A DNA stretch of 64,000 bases from Qipengyuania sp. ABI-127-1. GTDB taxonomy: Bacteria; Pseudomonadota; Alphaproteobacteria; Sphingomonadales; Sphingomonadaceae. The stretch is taken from contig JALJCR010000003.1 of the NCBI GenBank assembly GCA_022953095.1, positions 186,001-250,000 on the forward strand, written 5' to 3'. The position numbers and the translations under genes are program-made. The notes beneath the pieces were generated by a model, which saw only the letters and a program-made list of their open reading frames with translations, searched no databases and was not told where the DNA came from. Below, piece by piece: positions 29,010 through 37,906 of the stretch. Position 1 is the first letter of the stretch; each line of letters opens with the position of its first letter.

Positions 29010-29704
29010 GTTCGCTATCACTTCTCGCCGCCGGGGCACCGACCCGGCTTGATCCGATCCAGCTTTTCCTCGACGCCGATATCGTCGTTCAGCTGGTCAT
29101 GGCCGGGCTGCTCGTCGCCAGCATCTGGGTGTGGATGATCATCGTCAGCTTCAGCTTGCGGATGAAGAAGCTGCGCAGCCGGACGATCGATTACGAGAAC
29201 GAGTTCTGGCAGGCGGAAAATTTCGACCGTTTCACGTCCGAACGCGGCAGTAAAGACATCCCCGCCGCACGCGTGGCGCAGGCGGCCGTGGCCGAATATC
29301 GCCGTTCGACCAAGACCACCGTCCGCGACCCGGAGGCGCTGCGCGGCCGGATTGCGGTGGCCATGGACAGCCAGATCGCGCTCGAAGCCGACGATATCGC
29401 CGAGCGGCTCAACTTCCTCGCCACGGTCGGCTCGGTTGCCCCATTTGTGGGGCTGTTCGGAACCGTCTGGGGCATCATGAACAGCTTTTTCCAGATCGGC
29501 GCGCAGGAAAGCTCCTCGCTTGCGGTCGTCGCGCCGGGCATTTCGGAAGCGCTGTTCGCGACTGCCATCGGCCTGTTCGCCGCTATCCCGGCGGTGATCG
29601 CCTACAATCGCTTCAGCCACCGCGTCGATCGCTACGAAGCGCGGCTGCAGCGTTTCGCCGACAAGCTCAACGCGACCTTCAGCCGCCAGCTTGAGGCGCG
29701 CTGA
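29006..29704 (+). CDS. tolQ: TolQ inner-membrane proton-channel subunit
   Basis: 232 residues. It has three membrane segments: about residues 27-48 ([20 protein letters not shown]) and two later ones around [26 protein letters not shown] and [24 protein letters not shown]. The last two form the ExbB/MotA-type channel that powers envelope constriction at division. The start overlaps ybgC (ATGA) and the stop touches tolR (TGATG). Confidence 0.94.
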   Translation: MSSLSLLAAGAPTRLDPIQLFLDADIVVQLVMAGLLVASIWVWMIIVSFSLRMKKLRSRTIDYENEFWQAENFDRFTSERGSKDIPAARVAQAAVAEYRRSTKTTVRDPEALRGRIAVAMDSQIALEADDIAERLNFLATVGSVAPFVGLFGTVWGIMNSFFQIGAQESSSLAVVAPGISEALFATAIGLFAAIPAVIAYNRFSHRVDRYEARLQRFADKLNATFSRQLEAR

Positions 29705-30180
29705 TGGCGATGGGGCTTGCCTCTTCGCGGGCGATACGACGCGGACGCGGCGGGCGGCGTCGTCCGATGAGCGAGATCAACGTCACGCCCTTTGTCGACG
29801 TGATGCTCGTGCTGCTGATTATCTTCATGGTCACCGCCCCGCTGCTGACCGCCGGAGTGCCGATCGATCTGCCCGACAGCCGGGCAGCGCAACTGCCCGA
29901 TGAACAGCAGCAGGTGACGATCACCATCGACCGCGCCGGCTATGTCTATATCGACGATGTGGAGGTGCCCGTCGGCGGGCTGCCGCAAGCGCTCGAAAGC
30001 CTGCCGCGGAGCGGAGGCGAGGGGCCGGACATTACGCTGCGGGCCGACAAGGCGCTCGACTATGGCCGAGTCATGGCGGTGATGGGCGAACTCAATCGCG
30101 CAGGCCTCAACCGCATTTCACTGATTACCAACAGCGCCGCACCGGCACCGCTCAACGCCGGTTCATCGGACGAGGAATAG
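29704..30180 (+). CDS. tolR: TolR inner-membrane protein
   Basis: 158 residues. A basic N-terminus ([10 protein letters not shown]) precedes [27 protein letters not shown], the membrane helix with the conserved proton-carrying Asp. The periplasmic ExbD-like domain contains [33 protein letters not shown]. It works with TolQ to energise TolA. The start overlaps the tolQ stop by one base. Confidence 0.94.
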   Translation: MAMGLASSRAIRRGRGGRRRPMSEINVTPFVDVMLVLLIIFMVTAPLLTAGVPIDLPDSRAAQLPDEQQQVTITIDRAGYVYIDDVEVPVGGLPQALESLPRSGGEGPDITLRADKALDYGRVMAVMGELNRAGLNRISLITNSAAPAPLNAGSSDEE

Positions 30181-30190
30181 CCTCGGCGTC

Positions 30191-30994
30191 ATGGAGAGAA
30201 CGGGCATCAGGGCAGAGGAGCGGACCGGACTGATCGTCGCGGTCGTGCTGCATCTTGCGCTGTTCGGCCTGCTGGTCGTGCAGGGGCTGTTCCCGGCCCC
30301 GGCGATCGATCCGCCGCATCGCATGACGGTCAGCCTCGCCGAAGATGTCGGGCTCGCCGCGACCGCGCCCGATCCGGTCGCCGAAAGCCGTGCCTCGACC
30401 GCGCCGACCATGGATATCAACCCGGCTCCCGCGCCTGAGCAGGAAGCGCCGACCCCGCCGCAGGTCGAGCGTCCCGCGCCGCAAGTCCAGTCTCCGGTGC
30501 CCGCACCCAATTCGGCCGCCGACACCCGTCCGCGCCGCCGCCCCGATCCCCCGCGTACGCAAAGCCAGCCGCAGAGCAGCCAGCGCAGCGGCGGCTCGCG
30601 CCTGGGCGACAATTTCCTCGACGGTGCCGGCGACAGCACCCGTACGAGCGAAACGCGTATCCCGGCCTCGCGGATCGGTAACAGCGCCAAGGCGTCGCTT
30701 TTCCAGGCAGTCGCTCGTCAATTGCGCCCGCACTGGCAGCCGCCGAGCGGCCCCGAGGTCGAGAAGATCGTTACCAAAGTCCGCTTCCGCCTCAATCCCG
30801 ACGGCACGCTCGCCGGTGCGCCAAGCGTTGCGGGGCAGCGCGGCGTGAACGCCACCAACCGCGCGCAGGCCGGACGCCATGGCGAACAGGCCATCCGTGC
30901 GGTACAACTGGCTGCCCCCTTCGACCTGCCCGACGAATACTACGAGGCATGGAAACTCATCACCGTGGATTTCGACTGGAGATTGGCCCAGTGA
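30191..30994 (+). CDS. tolA: TolA-like energy-transducing protein
   Basis: 267 residues. An N-terminal membrane helix (GLIVAVVLHLALFGLLVVQGLF) is followed by a long Pro/Ala-rich periplasmic spacer (about residues 55-150), much shorter than the helical TolA II domain of E. coli. The C-terminal TonB/TolA-like domain runs LFQAVARQLRPHWQPPSGPEVEKIVTKVRFRLNPDGTLAGAPSV. Position between tolR and tolB supports the call. The stop overlaps the GTG start of tolB. Confidence 0.88.
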   Translation: MERTGIRAEERTGLIVAVVLHLALFGLLVVQGLFPAPAIDPPHRMTVSLAEDVGLAATAPDPVAESRASTAPTMDINPAPAPEQEAPTPPQVERPAPQVQSPVPAPNSAADTRPRRRPDPPRTQSQPQSSQRSGGSRLGDNFLDGAGDSTRTSETRIPASRIGNSAKASLFQAVARQLRPHWQPPSGPEVEKIVTKVRFRLNPDGTLAGAPSVAGQRGVNATNRAQAGRHGEQAIRAVQLAAPFDLPDEYYEAWKLITVDFDWRLAQ

Positions 30995-32373
30995 AGTATG
31001 TTCTGATTGCCGCCGCGGCCCTCGTCGCTGCCCCCCTTGCCGCCCAGAACCAGGATCTCGGCCAACCCATCCCTGAGGGTGGAGAAGTCGAGACGATCGA
31101 AGAGAGCGAGGGTCTCTCGGGCTCGGTCAGCTTCGAAGGCAATCTCGACGATCTCGGGATCGCCATTCCGGGCTTCGCGACCGATCGCGATGTGGCGACA
31201 CCCGCGAGTTCATCGGGCACCGCGGCGCTGGGCAAGGAACTGGCGCGGGTCATCACGGCCGATTTGCGCAATAACGGCCTGTTCAAGCCGACCGGCCCCG
31301 ATGCGCTGCCGCAGCCCTCCTTCGGTGAAATCACGTCACCCAACTGGCCGACCTGGTCCAACCGCGGCGCGGAAATGCTGGTTCATGGCTATGTTCGTGG
31401 CCGCGGCGACGACCGCCTGACGGTCGGTTGCTATCTCTACGACATGGCGCTGCAGCAGGAGCTGGTGCGTGAGGGCTGGGTTGTGCCGCCTGCCGACTGG
31501 CGCCGCGCCGCGCATAAATGCGCCGATCTGATCTATTCGCGCCTGACCGGCGAGAGCCCGTTCTTCGACAGCCGTATCGCCTATATCGCCGAGACGGGTC
31601 CGAAGGATAACCGCTCCAAGCGCCTCGCGATCATGGACAGTGACGGGGCCAATCACCGCTTCATCACCACGGGCCGTTCGACTGCGCTGACCCCGCGCTA
31701 TTCGCCCGATTACAAGAAGCTGTCCTATTTGAGCTATGTCGACGGCAATCCGCGTATCTATGTCTATGACATCGGTACGGGGCGCCAGACGCTGGTGACG
31801 CAAAGCGCCAATCCGACCTTCGCGCCGCGCTGGAGCCCCGATGGGCGCTGGCTGCTCTATTCGATGGCGGTCAACGGGAATACCGACATCTACCGCGTGT
31901 CTTCCAGCGGAGGAGAGCCGGTTCGGCTGACCGATACGCCCGGGATCGACATCGGCGGGTCCTACTCGCCTGACGGTGGCCGCATCGTCTTTGAAAGCGA
32001 TCGCTCCGGCGCGCAGCAATGTTATGTGATGAATGCCGATGGTTCGAACCAGCGCCGCATCAGCTTCGGCGGCAGCCGGTGCGCGACGCCCGAGTGGAGC
32101 CCGCGCGGTGACCAGATCGCCTTCACCAATGCGAGCTCATTCAACATTTCGGTGATGACGCCGTCGGGCGGTAATGTCCGGACACTGACCAGTGGCTGGC
32201 AGGACGAAGCGCCGACCTGGGCGCCCAATGGCCGGATCATCCAGTTCTTCCGGACCGAGCGCAACAGCGGCAAGACCTCGCTTTGGCAGGTCGATCTCAC
32301 GGGCGACAATCTGCGCCGTTTGCCGACGCCGGTCGATGCGTCCGACCCGGCCTGGGGACCGATTTTGCCGTAA
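30991..32373 (+). CDS. tolB: Tol-Pal system beta-propeller protein TolB
   Basis: 460 residues. It starts with GTG (overlap GTGA with tolA), giving a signal peptide KYVLIAAAALVAAPLAAQ. An N-terminal domain (ITADLRNNGLFKPTG) precedes a six-bladed propeller marked by repeated blades such as SPDGRWLLYSMAVNGNTDIYRV and SPDGGRIVFESDRSG. It is periplasmic and binds Pal. The frame upstream of the GTG lies inside tolA, so the GTG is the right start. Confidence 0.94.
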   Translation: MKYVLIAAAALVAAPLAAQNQDLGQPIPEGGEVETIEESEGLSGSVSFEGNLDDLGIAIPGFATDRDVATPASSSGTAALGKELARVITADLRNNGLFKPTGPDALPQPSFGEITSPNWPTWSNRGAEMLVHGYVRGRGDDRLTVGCYLYDMALQQELVREGWVVPPADWRRAAHKCADLIYSRLTGESPFFDSRIAYIAETGPKDNRSKRLAIMDSDGANHRFITTGRSTALTPRYSPDYKKLSYLSYVDGNPRIYVYDIGTGRQTLVTQSANPTFAPRWSPDGRWLLYSMAVNGNTDIYRVSSSGGEPVRLTDTPGIDIGGSYSPDGGRIVFESDRSGAQQCYVMNADGSNQRRISFGGSRCATPEWSPRGDQIAFTNASSFNISVMTPSGGNVRTLTSGWQDEAPTWAPNGRIIQFFRTERNSGKTSLWQVDLTGDNLRRLPTPVDASDPAWGPILP

Positions 32374-32447
32374 CTGCATTGGATTGAACAGGGGACGAAT
32401 TCGGGGGGCAAACCGATCATCCAAGCTGTTTGAAAAGGGGACAGCCT

Positions 32448-32957
32448 ATGAATACTCGTGCTGCTACAGGCCTGATGCTTGCATCGACCATCGCTCTTGC
32501 CGCCTGCCAGAAAAAGGCACCCGAGGAGCTACCGCCACCTCCGGTCGAAACGGCCACGCCAACGCCCACCGCCCCAACTGGCCCCGCAGTCGGTTCTCAG
32601 ACGCATTTCGTGGAGGCCGTGGGGCAGGCGAATACGGTGGTGTATTTCGATACCGACCGCTTCAACATCGATACAGAAGACCAGACGAAGCTGCAGCGTC
32701 AGGCGCAGTATTTCAGTCAGTATCCGCAGGTCACCTTCACCATTGAAGGCCATGCCGACGAGCGCGGCACGCGCGATTACAACCTGGCCCTGGGCGAGCG
32801 ACGTGCCAATGCGGCGAAAAACTATCTCGTGTCGATCGGCATCCCCGCCAACCGTATACGCACGGTAAGCTACGGCAAGGAACGTCCGGTTGCGCTGGGC
32901 TCGAACGAGGCCGCCTGGGCGCAGAACCGCCGCGCGGCTACCGTCACCATCAACTGA
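32448..32957 (+). CDS. pal: Peptidoglycan-associated lipoprotein Pal
   Basis: 169 residues. The lipobox IALAACQ anchors it to the outer membrane. After a Pro/Thr-rich linker comes an OmpA-like domain with VVYFDTDRFNID, TFTIEGHADERGTRDYNLALGERRA and NRRAATVTIN. The GHADERGT region binds diaminopimelate in peptidoglycan. The ATG at 32448 follows gaaaagggg. It closes the Tol operon and is followed by a strong terminator. Confidence 0.95.
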   Translation: MNTRAATGLMLASTIALAACQKKAPEELPPPPVETATPTPTAPTGPAVGSQTHFVEAVGQANTVVYFDTDRFNIDTEDQTKLQRQAQYFSQYPQVTFTIEGHADERGTRDYNLALGERRANAAKNYLVSIGIPANRIRTVSYGKERPVALGSNEAAWAQNRRAATVTIN

Positions 32958-32965
32958 TCGAGCGG

Positions 32966-32998
32966 AAAGGGCTCCCCCGAGAGACGGGGAGCCCTTTC
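32966..32998 (+). terminator. Rho-independent terminator of the tol-pal operon
   Basis: Arms AAAGGGCTCCCC (32966-32977) and GGGGAGCCCTTT (32986-32997) form a 12-bp stem, 9 bases after the pal stop. Confidence 0.85.
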
Positions 32999-33023
32999 TG
33001 GCTGCTGTTCAAACCGGCCCGGC

Positions 33024-33173
33024 CTATCGGATCGCAGCGAAGGCTGCGACGGGAGAGACACCCGCCATCCGATCGGTGGACACTGGCGAGAAATGGCCCA
33101 GCCCGCTGGCCATGGCAAAAGCGGCCATCGTGAAGATCGCGGCGGTGGCGGATAAGGTTAGCTGTCTGCTCAC
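33024..33173 (-). CDS. Possible small membrane or secreted peptide
   Basis: 49 residues from a GTG at 33173, with gagaga upstream. It has a hydrophobic N-terminal segment (LTLSATAAIFTMAAFAMA) that would serve as an anchor or signal, followed by GLGHFSPVSTDRMAGVSPVAAFAAI. The frame is open further to 33227 without better support. It lies antisense between pal and the J-domain gene. No family was recognised and it may not be expressed. Confidence 0.4.
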   Translation of the reverse strand: MSRQLTLSATAAIFTMAAFAMASGLGHFSPVSTDRMAGVSPVAAFAAIR

Positions 33174-33328
33174 GGGGTTTCTCTCATATAGGATCGCTAC
33201 GGTCCACATATGAAGGTTTCGTTGCATTGCAACATTTCAGATTGCAACTTATTGTCGCGCGCTTGCACCTTTCGTCAGGCCGCCTAGATTGACGCGCATG
33301 TTTTCCGGCCTCACAAAATCCCGCTCGC

Positions 33329-33862
33329 ATGGTTAAGGCGCGCCGCTCGAACGATTGGGGCTTTCCCCGCTGGCGCGGTTATGGATCGTCGCGCGAGACT
33401 ACGACTGTGCGGCTATGCGACCGGCACGGCTGCGAGGAACCGGGCGATTGCCCGGCACCCAAGGCGCCGAACAGTCCCGAACGGTGGATGTTCTGCCAGA
33501 AGCACGCCGCTGAATACAATCGCAAGTGGGATTATTTTGAAGGGCTCGACAAGGCTGAGAAAGAAGCCCGGACCAAAACCGAGCAAAGCCAGAATGCGGG
33601 CTATGCCGAAGCGCAGCACTATGGCTGGAGCGGTAGTGGCGACGGTTCGCGCAGCGCCGATGAAATGCGCGCGCTCGAGGTGCTCGAACTGGAGGCCGAC
33701 GTCGAATTCATCGCGATCAAGAAGGCCTGGCGCGACAAGGCCAAGACCGTCCATCCCGATGTGAAACCCGGCGACAAGGAAGCCGCCGCCGAATTCCAGA
33801 AGCTCCAGCTCGCCTACGAAGTGCTCAAGGCTGCGGAAGAGCGGCGCGAGTGGAAGGGATAG
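33329..33862 (+). CDS. J-domain (DnaJ-like) protein with N-terminal Cys/His region
   Basis: 177 residues. The C-terminal J domain (EFIAIKKAWRDKAKTVHPDVKPGDKEAAAEFQKLQLAYEVLK) has the HPD motif that stimulates DnaK ATPase. The N-terminal half has cysteines and histidines spaced like a small zinc site (LCDRHGCEEPGDC, then FCQKHAAEYNRKWDYFEGLDKAE). There is no Gly/Phe region, so it is a type C J-protein, cytosolic, with an unknown client. Its 3' end overlaps the convergent ATP-grasp gene by 38 bases. Confidence 0.83.
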   Translation: MVKARRSNDWGFPRWRGYGSSRETTTVRLCDRHGCEEPGDCPAPKAPNSPERWMFCQKHAAEYNRKWDYFEGLDKAEKEARTKTEQSQNAGYAEAQHYGWSGSGDGSRSADEMRALEVLELEADVEFIAIKKAWRDKAKTVHPDVKPGDKEAAAEFQKLQLAYEVLKAAEERREWKG

Positions 33863-34766
33863 GGGCCGCCACCGCGCGGTCTGCAAGGCGCGCTGCGATG
33901 GCTTGCGCCAGGCGCTGCCCCAAGCCCGGCCCCTGCTGGGGATAGAGATACGGCTCGATCGCCTCGGCTTCCATTACTGCCAGTTCGCCCGACGGAAGCC
34001 GTGCCATGTCGATCCGGCAGTATAGCAAGTCGGTGAAGGGCAATGCCGTCACGACCGCTTCGGCCCTGGCCAGGTCCTGCGCGTCGGGCGCATAGTCGCA
34101 TTCATAGCCGCCATAAAGCGACTGGATACGGTATTCGCCTTCGCCAGCACGCTTGAGAACGCCATGGCTGAAAGCGCCGTCGACGAAGACGAAGGTGTAT
34201 TCGCCTTCTTCGACGATGCTCGGCAGGAACGGCTGGACCATGCAGGCGCGCCCCATCGACCAGCCTTCGTCCGGCAGGTTATCGCGCGAGAAGCTGTACT
34301 GACCCAGCCCGCCGGCACCGACCTGACGCTTCACCACCACGCGATCGGCGCCGAAATGGTCCATCGCTGCCTCGATACCGGCCCGGTCGATGTCGGCGTG
34401 CCAGAGTGTCGGAACGCTTGTCGCTCCGCGCATGGCCAGTTGCTCGAGATAGCGCTTGTCGGCATTCCAACGCACTACCTCGGGTGGATTGCAAACCTGA
34501 ATGCCGCGCGCCGCGAGGGCTTCGAGCTTGGCGAGAAACGCATCGGGATGATCCTGGTAGTCCCACGCCGTGCCGAGCAGGATCAGTGCGATTCCCTCGA
34601 AATCCTCCAGCGGCGCGCGCCAGTCGATTTCGTGCAGGTCCAGTCCCGCAGTCTCGAAAGCCGGGCGTAGCGCCGCGACCTCCAGATCGTGCTCGAAGGC
34701 ATCTCCCCGGCGCGGTCCATCGCCGGGGAGCGTATCGGCACAAGCGAGGAAACCGATACGGATCAT
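33825..34766 (-). CDS. ATP-grasp domain protein (RimK/glutathione-synthetase-like)
   Basis: 313 residues. After an N-terminal Rossmann-like part (IRIGFLACADTLPGDGPRRGDAFEHDLEVAAL) the ATP-grasp core shows VVVKRQVGAGGLGQYSF, MVQPFLPSIVEEGEYTFVFVDG and YCRIDMARLPSGELAVMEAEAIEPYLY, the last holding metal ligands. Such enzymes ligate a carboxylate to an amine. The substrate is unknown. Its start overlaps the stop of the upstream PLP sulfur enzyme (ATGA), so it may act on a product of that enzyme. Confidence 0.82.
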   Translation of the reverse strand: MIRIGFLACADTLPGDGPRRGDAFEHDLEVAALRPAFETAGLDLHEIDWRAPLEDFEGIALILLGTAWDYQDHPDAFLAKLEALAARGIQVCNPPEVVRWNADKRYLEQLAMRGATSVPTLWHADIDRAGIEAAMDHFGADRVVVKRQVGAGGLGQYSFSRDNLPDEGWSMGRACMVQPFLPSIVEEGEYTFVFVDGAFSHGVLKRAGEGEYRIQSLYGGYECDYAPDAQDLARAEAVVTALPFTDLLYCRIDMARLPSGELAVMEAEAIEPYLYPQQGPGLGQRLAQAIAARLADRAVAAPIPSTRAALPQP

Positions 34767-36073
34767 ACCGCCTCCAGTGCCTGCTCGAAGTCGGCGATGA
34801 GATCGTCCGGGTCCTCGATTCCGATGCTGATCCGCACCAAATTGTCCGAAATGCCGAGTTCAGCGCGGCGTCCTTCTGGCACTGACAGGTGAGTCATCGA
34901 TGCCGGGTGGCTCGCAAGCGTTTCGGTCCCCCCGAGACTGACCGCCAGCTTGGCGATCTTGAGGCTGTCGAGGAACCGGAAGCATTCCGCCTCGCCGCCC
35001 TTCAAGAGCAGCGAGAAGGTGCTGCCCGCGCCCTTGCAATGGCGGTCGTAGATATCCTGCTGCCGCACGTCTTTTATCATACCGAGGTAACCCAGCCCCT
35101 CGACCTTCGGGTGCTGTGCCAGAAATTGGCAGACCTTGGCGGCGTTTTCGCCCGCGCGGCTCATGCGCAGTTCCACCGTCTCGAGGCTGCGCAGGAGCAT
35201 CCAGGCGGTGTTCGGATCACAAATCCCGCCCATCGTGTTGCGCAGCATGCGCACGGAGTCCATCCACTTCTTGGCTCCAGCGATGCTGCCGGCGACGAGA
35301 TCCGAATGGCCGCCGACATATTTGGTCAGCGAATAGCATACGATATCGGCGCCTTGGTCGAGCGGACGCTGCCAGAGAGGGCCGAGGAAAGTGTTGTCGA
35401 TGGCGATCGGGCAATCCCAGTCCAGCGCTTCGTCGCGCGCTGCCTTGACCGCTTCGACATCGACCAGCGCATTGGTTGGATTACCCGGGCTCTCGAGATA
35501 GATCATGCAGACCTTGCCGCCGTTCCGGCTGGCCAGATCCTTGGCCCTGGCGAGAACGGCGTCGATTGCCTCGCGCGTGGCACCCGCGGGAAAGTCGACA
35601 TACTCGATGCCCCAGCGCGACATCCATTTGGCGACGAACCCTTCGCTCGCGGCGTAAAGCGGGCCGGAATGGACGATGACATCGCCCTTCGACGCATAGG
35701 CCAGCATCAGCACGCAGATCGCGGTCATGCCGCTGGAGAAGCTCAGCGCATCCTCGGCGCCATCCCACACCGCTAGGCGATCTTCGAGGATTTCCTGGTT
35801 CGGCGCATTGAAGCGCGAATAGACGAGGCCGTCGGCGCCGCCCGGCCGCTTGCCGGTAATGCCTTCGAAATGACGCTTGCCATCGGCAGCGCTGGGAAAG
35901 GCGAAGGTGGACGTGAGGAAGATCGGCGGCTTGAGGCTGCCTTCGGACAGAACCGGGTCGTAACCATAACCCATCATCAGTGTGCTGGGCTTCAGTTCGC
36001 GCCCATCGATCTTGGTCACTTCGGGCTTGGGGGCCATGCGCGGCGAGGTCGGGTCGATGTCGTGGTCGCTCAT
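34763..36073 (-). CDS. Cystathionine gamma-synthase / methionine gamma-lyase family PLP enzyme
   Basis: 436 residues. SSGMTAICVLMLAYASKGD, YLESPGNPTNALVDVEAV, AIDNTFLGPL and the PLP-lysine region CYSLTKYVGGHSDLVAGSI are intact. GGTETLASHPASMTHLSVPEGRR is the usual C-terminal substrate motif. About 30 residues longer at the N-terminus than typical members. It could be a gamma-synthase, a lyase or an O-acylhomoserine sulfhydrylase. It is coupled to an ATP-grasp gene. Its ribosome binding site is buried in a hairpin (see 36085-36111), suggesting leader control. Confidence 0.88.
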   Translation of the reverse strand: MSDHDIDPTSPRMAPKPEVTKIDGRELKPSTLMMGYGYDPVLSEGSLKPPIFLTSTFAFPSAADGKRHFEGITGKRPGGADGLVYSRFNAPNQEILEDRLAVWDGAEDALSFSSGMTAICVLMLAYASKGDVIVHSGPLYAASEGFVAKWMSRWGIEYVDFPAGATREAIDAVLARAKDLASRNGGKVCMIYLESPGNPTNALVDVEAVKAARDEALDWDCPIAIDNTFLGPLWQRPLDQGADIVCYSLTKYVGGHSDLVAGSIAGAKKWMDSVRMLRNTMGGICDPNTAWMLLRSLETVELRMSRAGENAAKVCQFLAQHPKVEGLGYLGMIKDVRQQDIYDRHCKGAGSTFSLLLKGGEAECFRFLDSLKIAKLAVSLGGTETLASHPASMTHLSVPEGRRAELGISDNLVRISIGIEDPDDLIADFEQALEAV

Positions 36074-36084
36074 CGGGCGAGCAT

Positions 36085-36111
36085 CCTTCCTGTATCACGC
36101 CCCCAGGAAGG
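36085..36111 (-). promoter_or_regulatory. Hairpin sequestering the ribosome binding site of the PLP enzyme gene
   Basis: On the minus-strand transcript CCTTCCTG (36111-36104) pairs perfectly with CAGGAAGG (36092-36085), with an 11-base loop. The 3' arm holds AGGAAGG, the only good Shine-Dalgarno sequence, 11 bases before the ATG at 36073. Translation would need this stem opened. Confidence 0.55.
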
Positions 36112-36140
36112 CGGGAGCCGGTTGGGCTGGTCAGGGCGCC

Positions 36141-36163
36141 CGTTCCTAACCTCCGCAGGAACG
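36141..36163 (-). promoter_or_regulatory. Second leader hairpin upstream of the PLP enzyme gene
   Basis: Arms CGTTCCT (36141-36147) and AGGAACG (36157-36163) enclose a 9-base loop; on the minus strand the loop includes GGAGG. It lies 30 bases before the hairpin that hides the ribosome binding site and may belong to one structured leader. The stretch 36164-36370 holds nothing else recognisable. Confidence 0.4.
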
Positions 36164-36370
36164 CCTCTCCACCGACAGCGCTTTCGGCTGCGATCCATAT
36201 GTCGGAGCGAGATTGGTTTCAACTGCGACGAAGCCGGCGGCATGGACTGCGGTTAAGGACCAAGATGCGTAGGCTGAAACAAGCCATGGGAACGCGTGCA
36301 AAGCGGGTGTACGCATGGCGCGGTATCGCGTCGATCCGACACGGACTGGGGCGGGGAGCAAAAGCCCCTG

Positions 36371-37780
36371 TTAGACCAGCGCGTTCATCCCCCACACCAC
36401 GCCCACGATCATGAAGATCCCGACAATGTCCAGCAACAAACCGGCCTTCACCATTCGTCCGATCCGGATGTGCCCTGTCGACCAGGCGATGGCGTTAGGT
36501 CCGGTCCCGGCGGGCAACATGAAGCCCCAACTGGCGGCAAGCGCGGCGGGCATGGCAAGCAAGATCGGATCGACTCCCAAGGCCACCACCAATGCGGCCA
36601 CGACCGGGATAATTCCGCTGGCCGTCGCGACGTTGCTGGCGAACTCGGTAATCAGCACGACCATCGCCACAACCGCAATGGCGACCAGCACCAGCGGCCA
36701 CGCCTCGAGCGGCAGCAGCGCATTACCCAGCCAATCGGCCAGCCCGCTCGCACTCATGCCTGCCGCCAGCGCCAGCCCGCCGCCGAACATCATTATGACG
36801 CCCCAGGGGGCGCGGTCGGCCTCGTCCCAGATCAGGAGCGGGCGTCCCGTGCCGTCGGGGAGCAGGAACAAAACCAGGCTGGCGATGATGGCAATGGTGC
36901 CGTCGGTCCACGAGCCTTCGGGCAGATAGGGCGCAACGATCAGCCGCGTCATCCAGGCGAGAAAGGTCAGGCCGACGGTTACCATCAGGCGGCGTTCCGC
37001 CGATCCCATCGGTGCTTCGTTCACGACAGCCGCCCGCGCCGCCGCAACGTCGAAAGGGTGCTCTGCCACACGTTGCACGCGCGCCACCAGGAAGGCGGCC
37101 AGCGGCACGCCGAGCACCACGATGGGGAGGCCGTAAAGTGTCCATTCGGCAAAGCTGATCTGCGTTCCGATCATCGTGTCGAGCAGGCCCACCGCGATAG
37201 CGTTTGTGGGTGATCCGACCAGCGTGCCGAGCCCGCCCACGCTCGCGGCAAAGGCGATGCCCATCGGCAGCGCGCCCGCAAGGCCTTCGCGCTCGTCTGT
37301 GGCGACCCCGCCCCCGGCCAGCACCGCAAGCGCCATCGGCATCATGATGAGCGCGGTTGAAGTGTTCGAAATAAGCATGGAAAGGATCGCGGCGGCGATC
37401 ATGAAGGCCAGCAGCAGTCCCGCCTGTCCGCCGCGTCCGCCAATCGCATTGAGGATCGCGAGCGCGAGGCGCTTGTGCAAACCGGTGCGTTCGATGGCCA
37501 GAGCGATGAAGGCCCCGCCCAGCAGCAGAAACAGAATGGGCGAGTAATAGGCGCTGGCCGTGTCGCGCGCATTCATCACCCCGGCGAAGGGCAGCACGAT
37601 GAAGGGCATCAGCGCGGTTGCCGTCAGCGGCAGCGCCTCGGTCATCCACCAGCTCGCCATCAGCACGACGAGGCCGGCGACGATAAAGGCCTCGCGGCTC
37701 ATACCGGCGGGTGTAGGCAGGAAGATGCTCGCCAGCAACGCCAGCACGCCCACCAGAAATCCTATGCGTTTGGTCGTCAT
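36371..37780 (-). CDS. DASS/SLC13 family sodium-coupled anion transporter
   Basis: 469 residues with about 11 to 12 membrane segments. SNTSTALIMMPMALAVL and its inverted-repeat counterpart TEFASNVATASGIIPVVAAL are the paired SNT-type substrate and sodium motifs of the family (SNTSTA and SNVATA). Substrates in the family include succinate, citrate and sulfate; which applies is not clear. It is on the same strand as the PLP sulfur enzyme, about 300 bases upstream of it, with two leader hairpins between. Confidence 0.88.
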   Translation of the reverse strand: MTTKRIGFLVGVLALLASIFLPTPAGMSREAFIVAGLVVLMASWWMTEALPLTATALMPFIVLPFAGVMNARDTASAYYSPILFLLLGGAFIALAIERTGLHKRLALAILNAIGGRGGQAGLLLAFMIAAAILSMLISNTSTALIMMPMALAVLAGGGVATDEREGLAGALPMGIAFAASVGGLGTLVGSPTNAIAVGLLDTMIGTQISFAEWTLYGLPIVVLGVPLAAFLVARVQRVAEHPFDVAAARAAVVNEAPMGSAERRLMVTVGLTFLAWMTRLIVAPYLPEGSWTDGTIAIIASLVLFLLPDGTGRPLLIWDEADRAPWGVIMMFGGGLALAAGMSASGLADWLGNALLPLEAWPLVLVAIAVVAMVVLITEFASNVATASGIIPVVAALVVALGVDPILLAMPAALAASWGFMLPAGTGPNAIAWSTGHIRIGRMVKAGLLLDIVGIFMIVGVVWGMNALV

Positions 37781-37906
37781 GTCGCCGCGATCCCCCTCAT
37801 GCCCGCTGCTAACAGTCTCCTTTCACGAGGACAATCTTGGCGCTTGCCGGAATCCTGAAGCCCGTTAAGGTGGGTGTATTACTTTGATCACACAGGAGAG
37901 GAATCC

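Noticed and set aside
36146..36361. 71-residue minus-strand frame upstream of the PLP enzyme gene
   Set aside because: No ribosome binding site, no conserved pattern, and it would run through the leader hairpin; treated as leader or intergenic.
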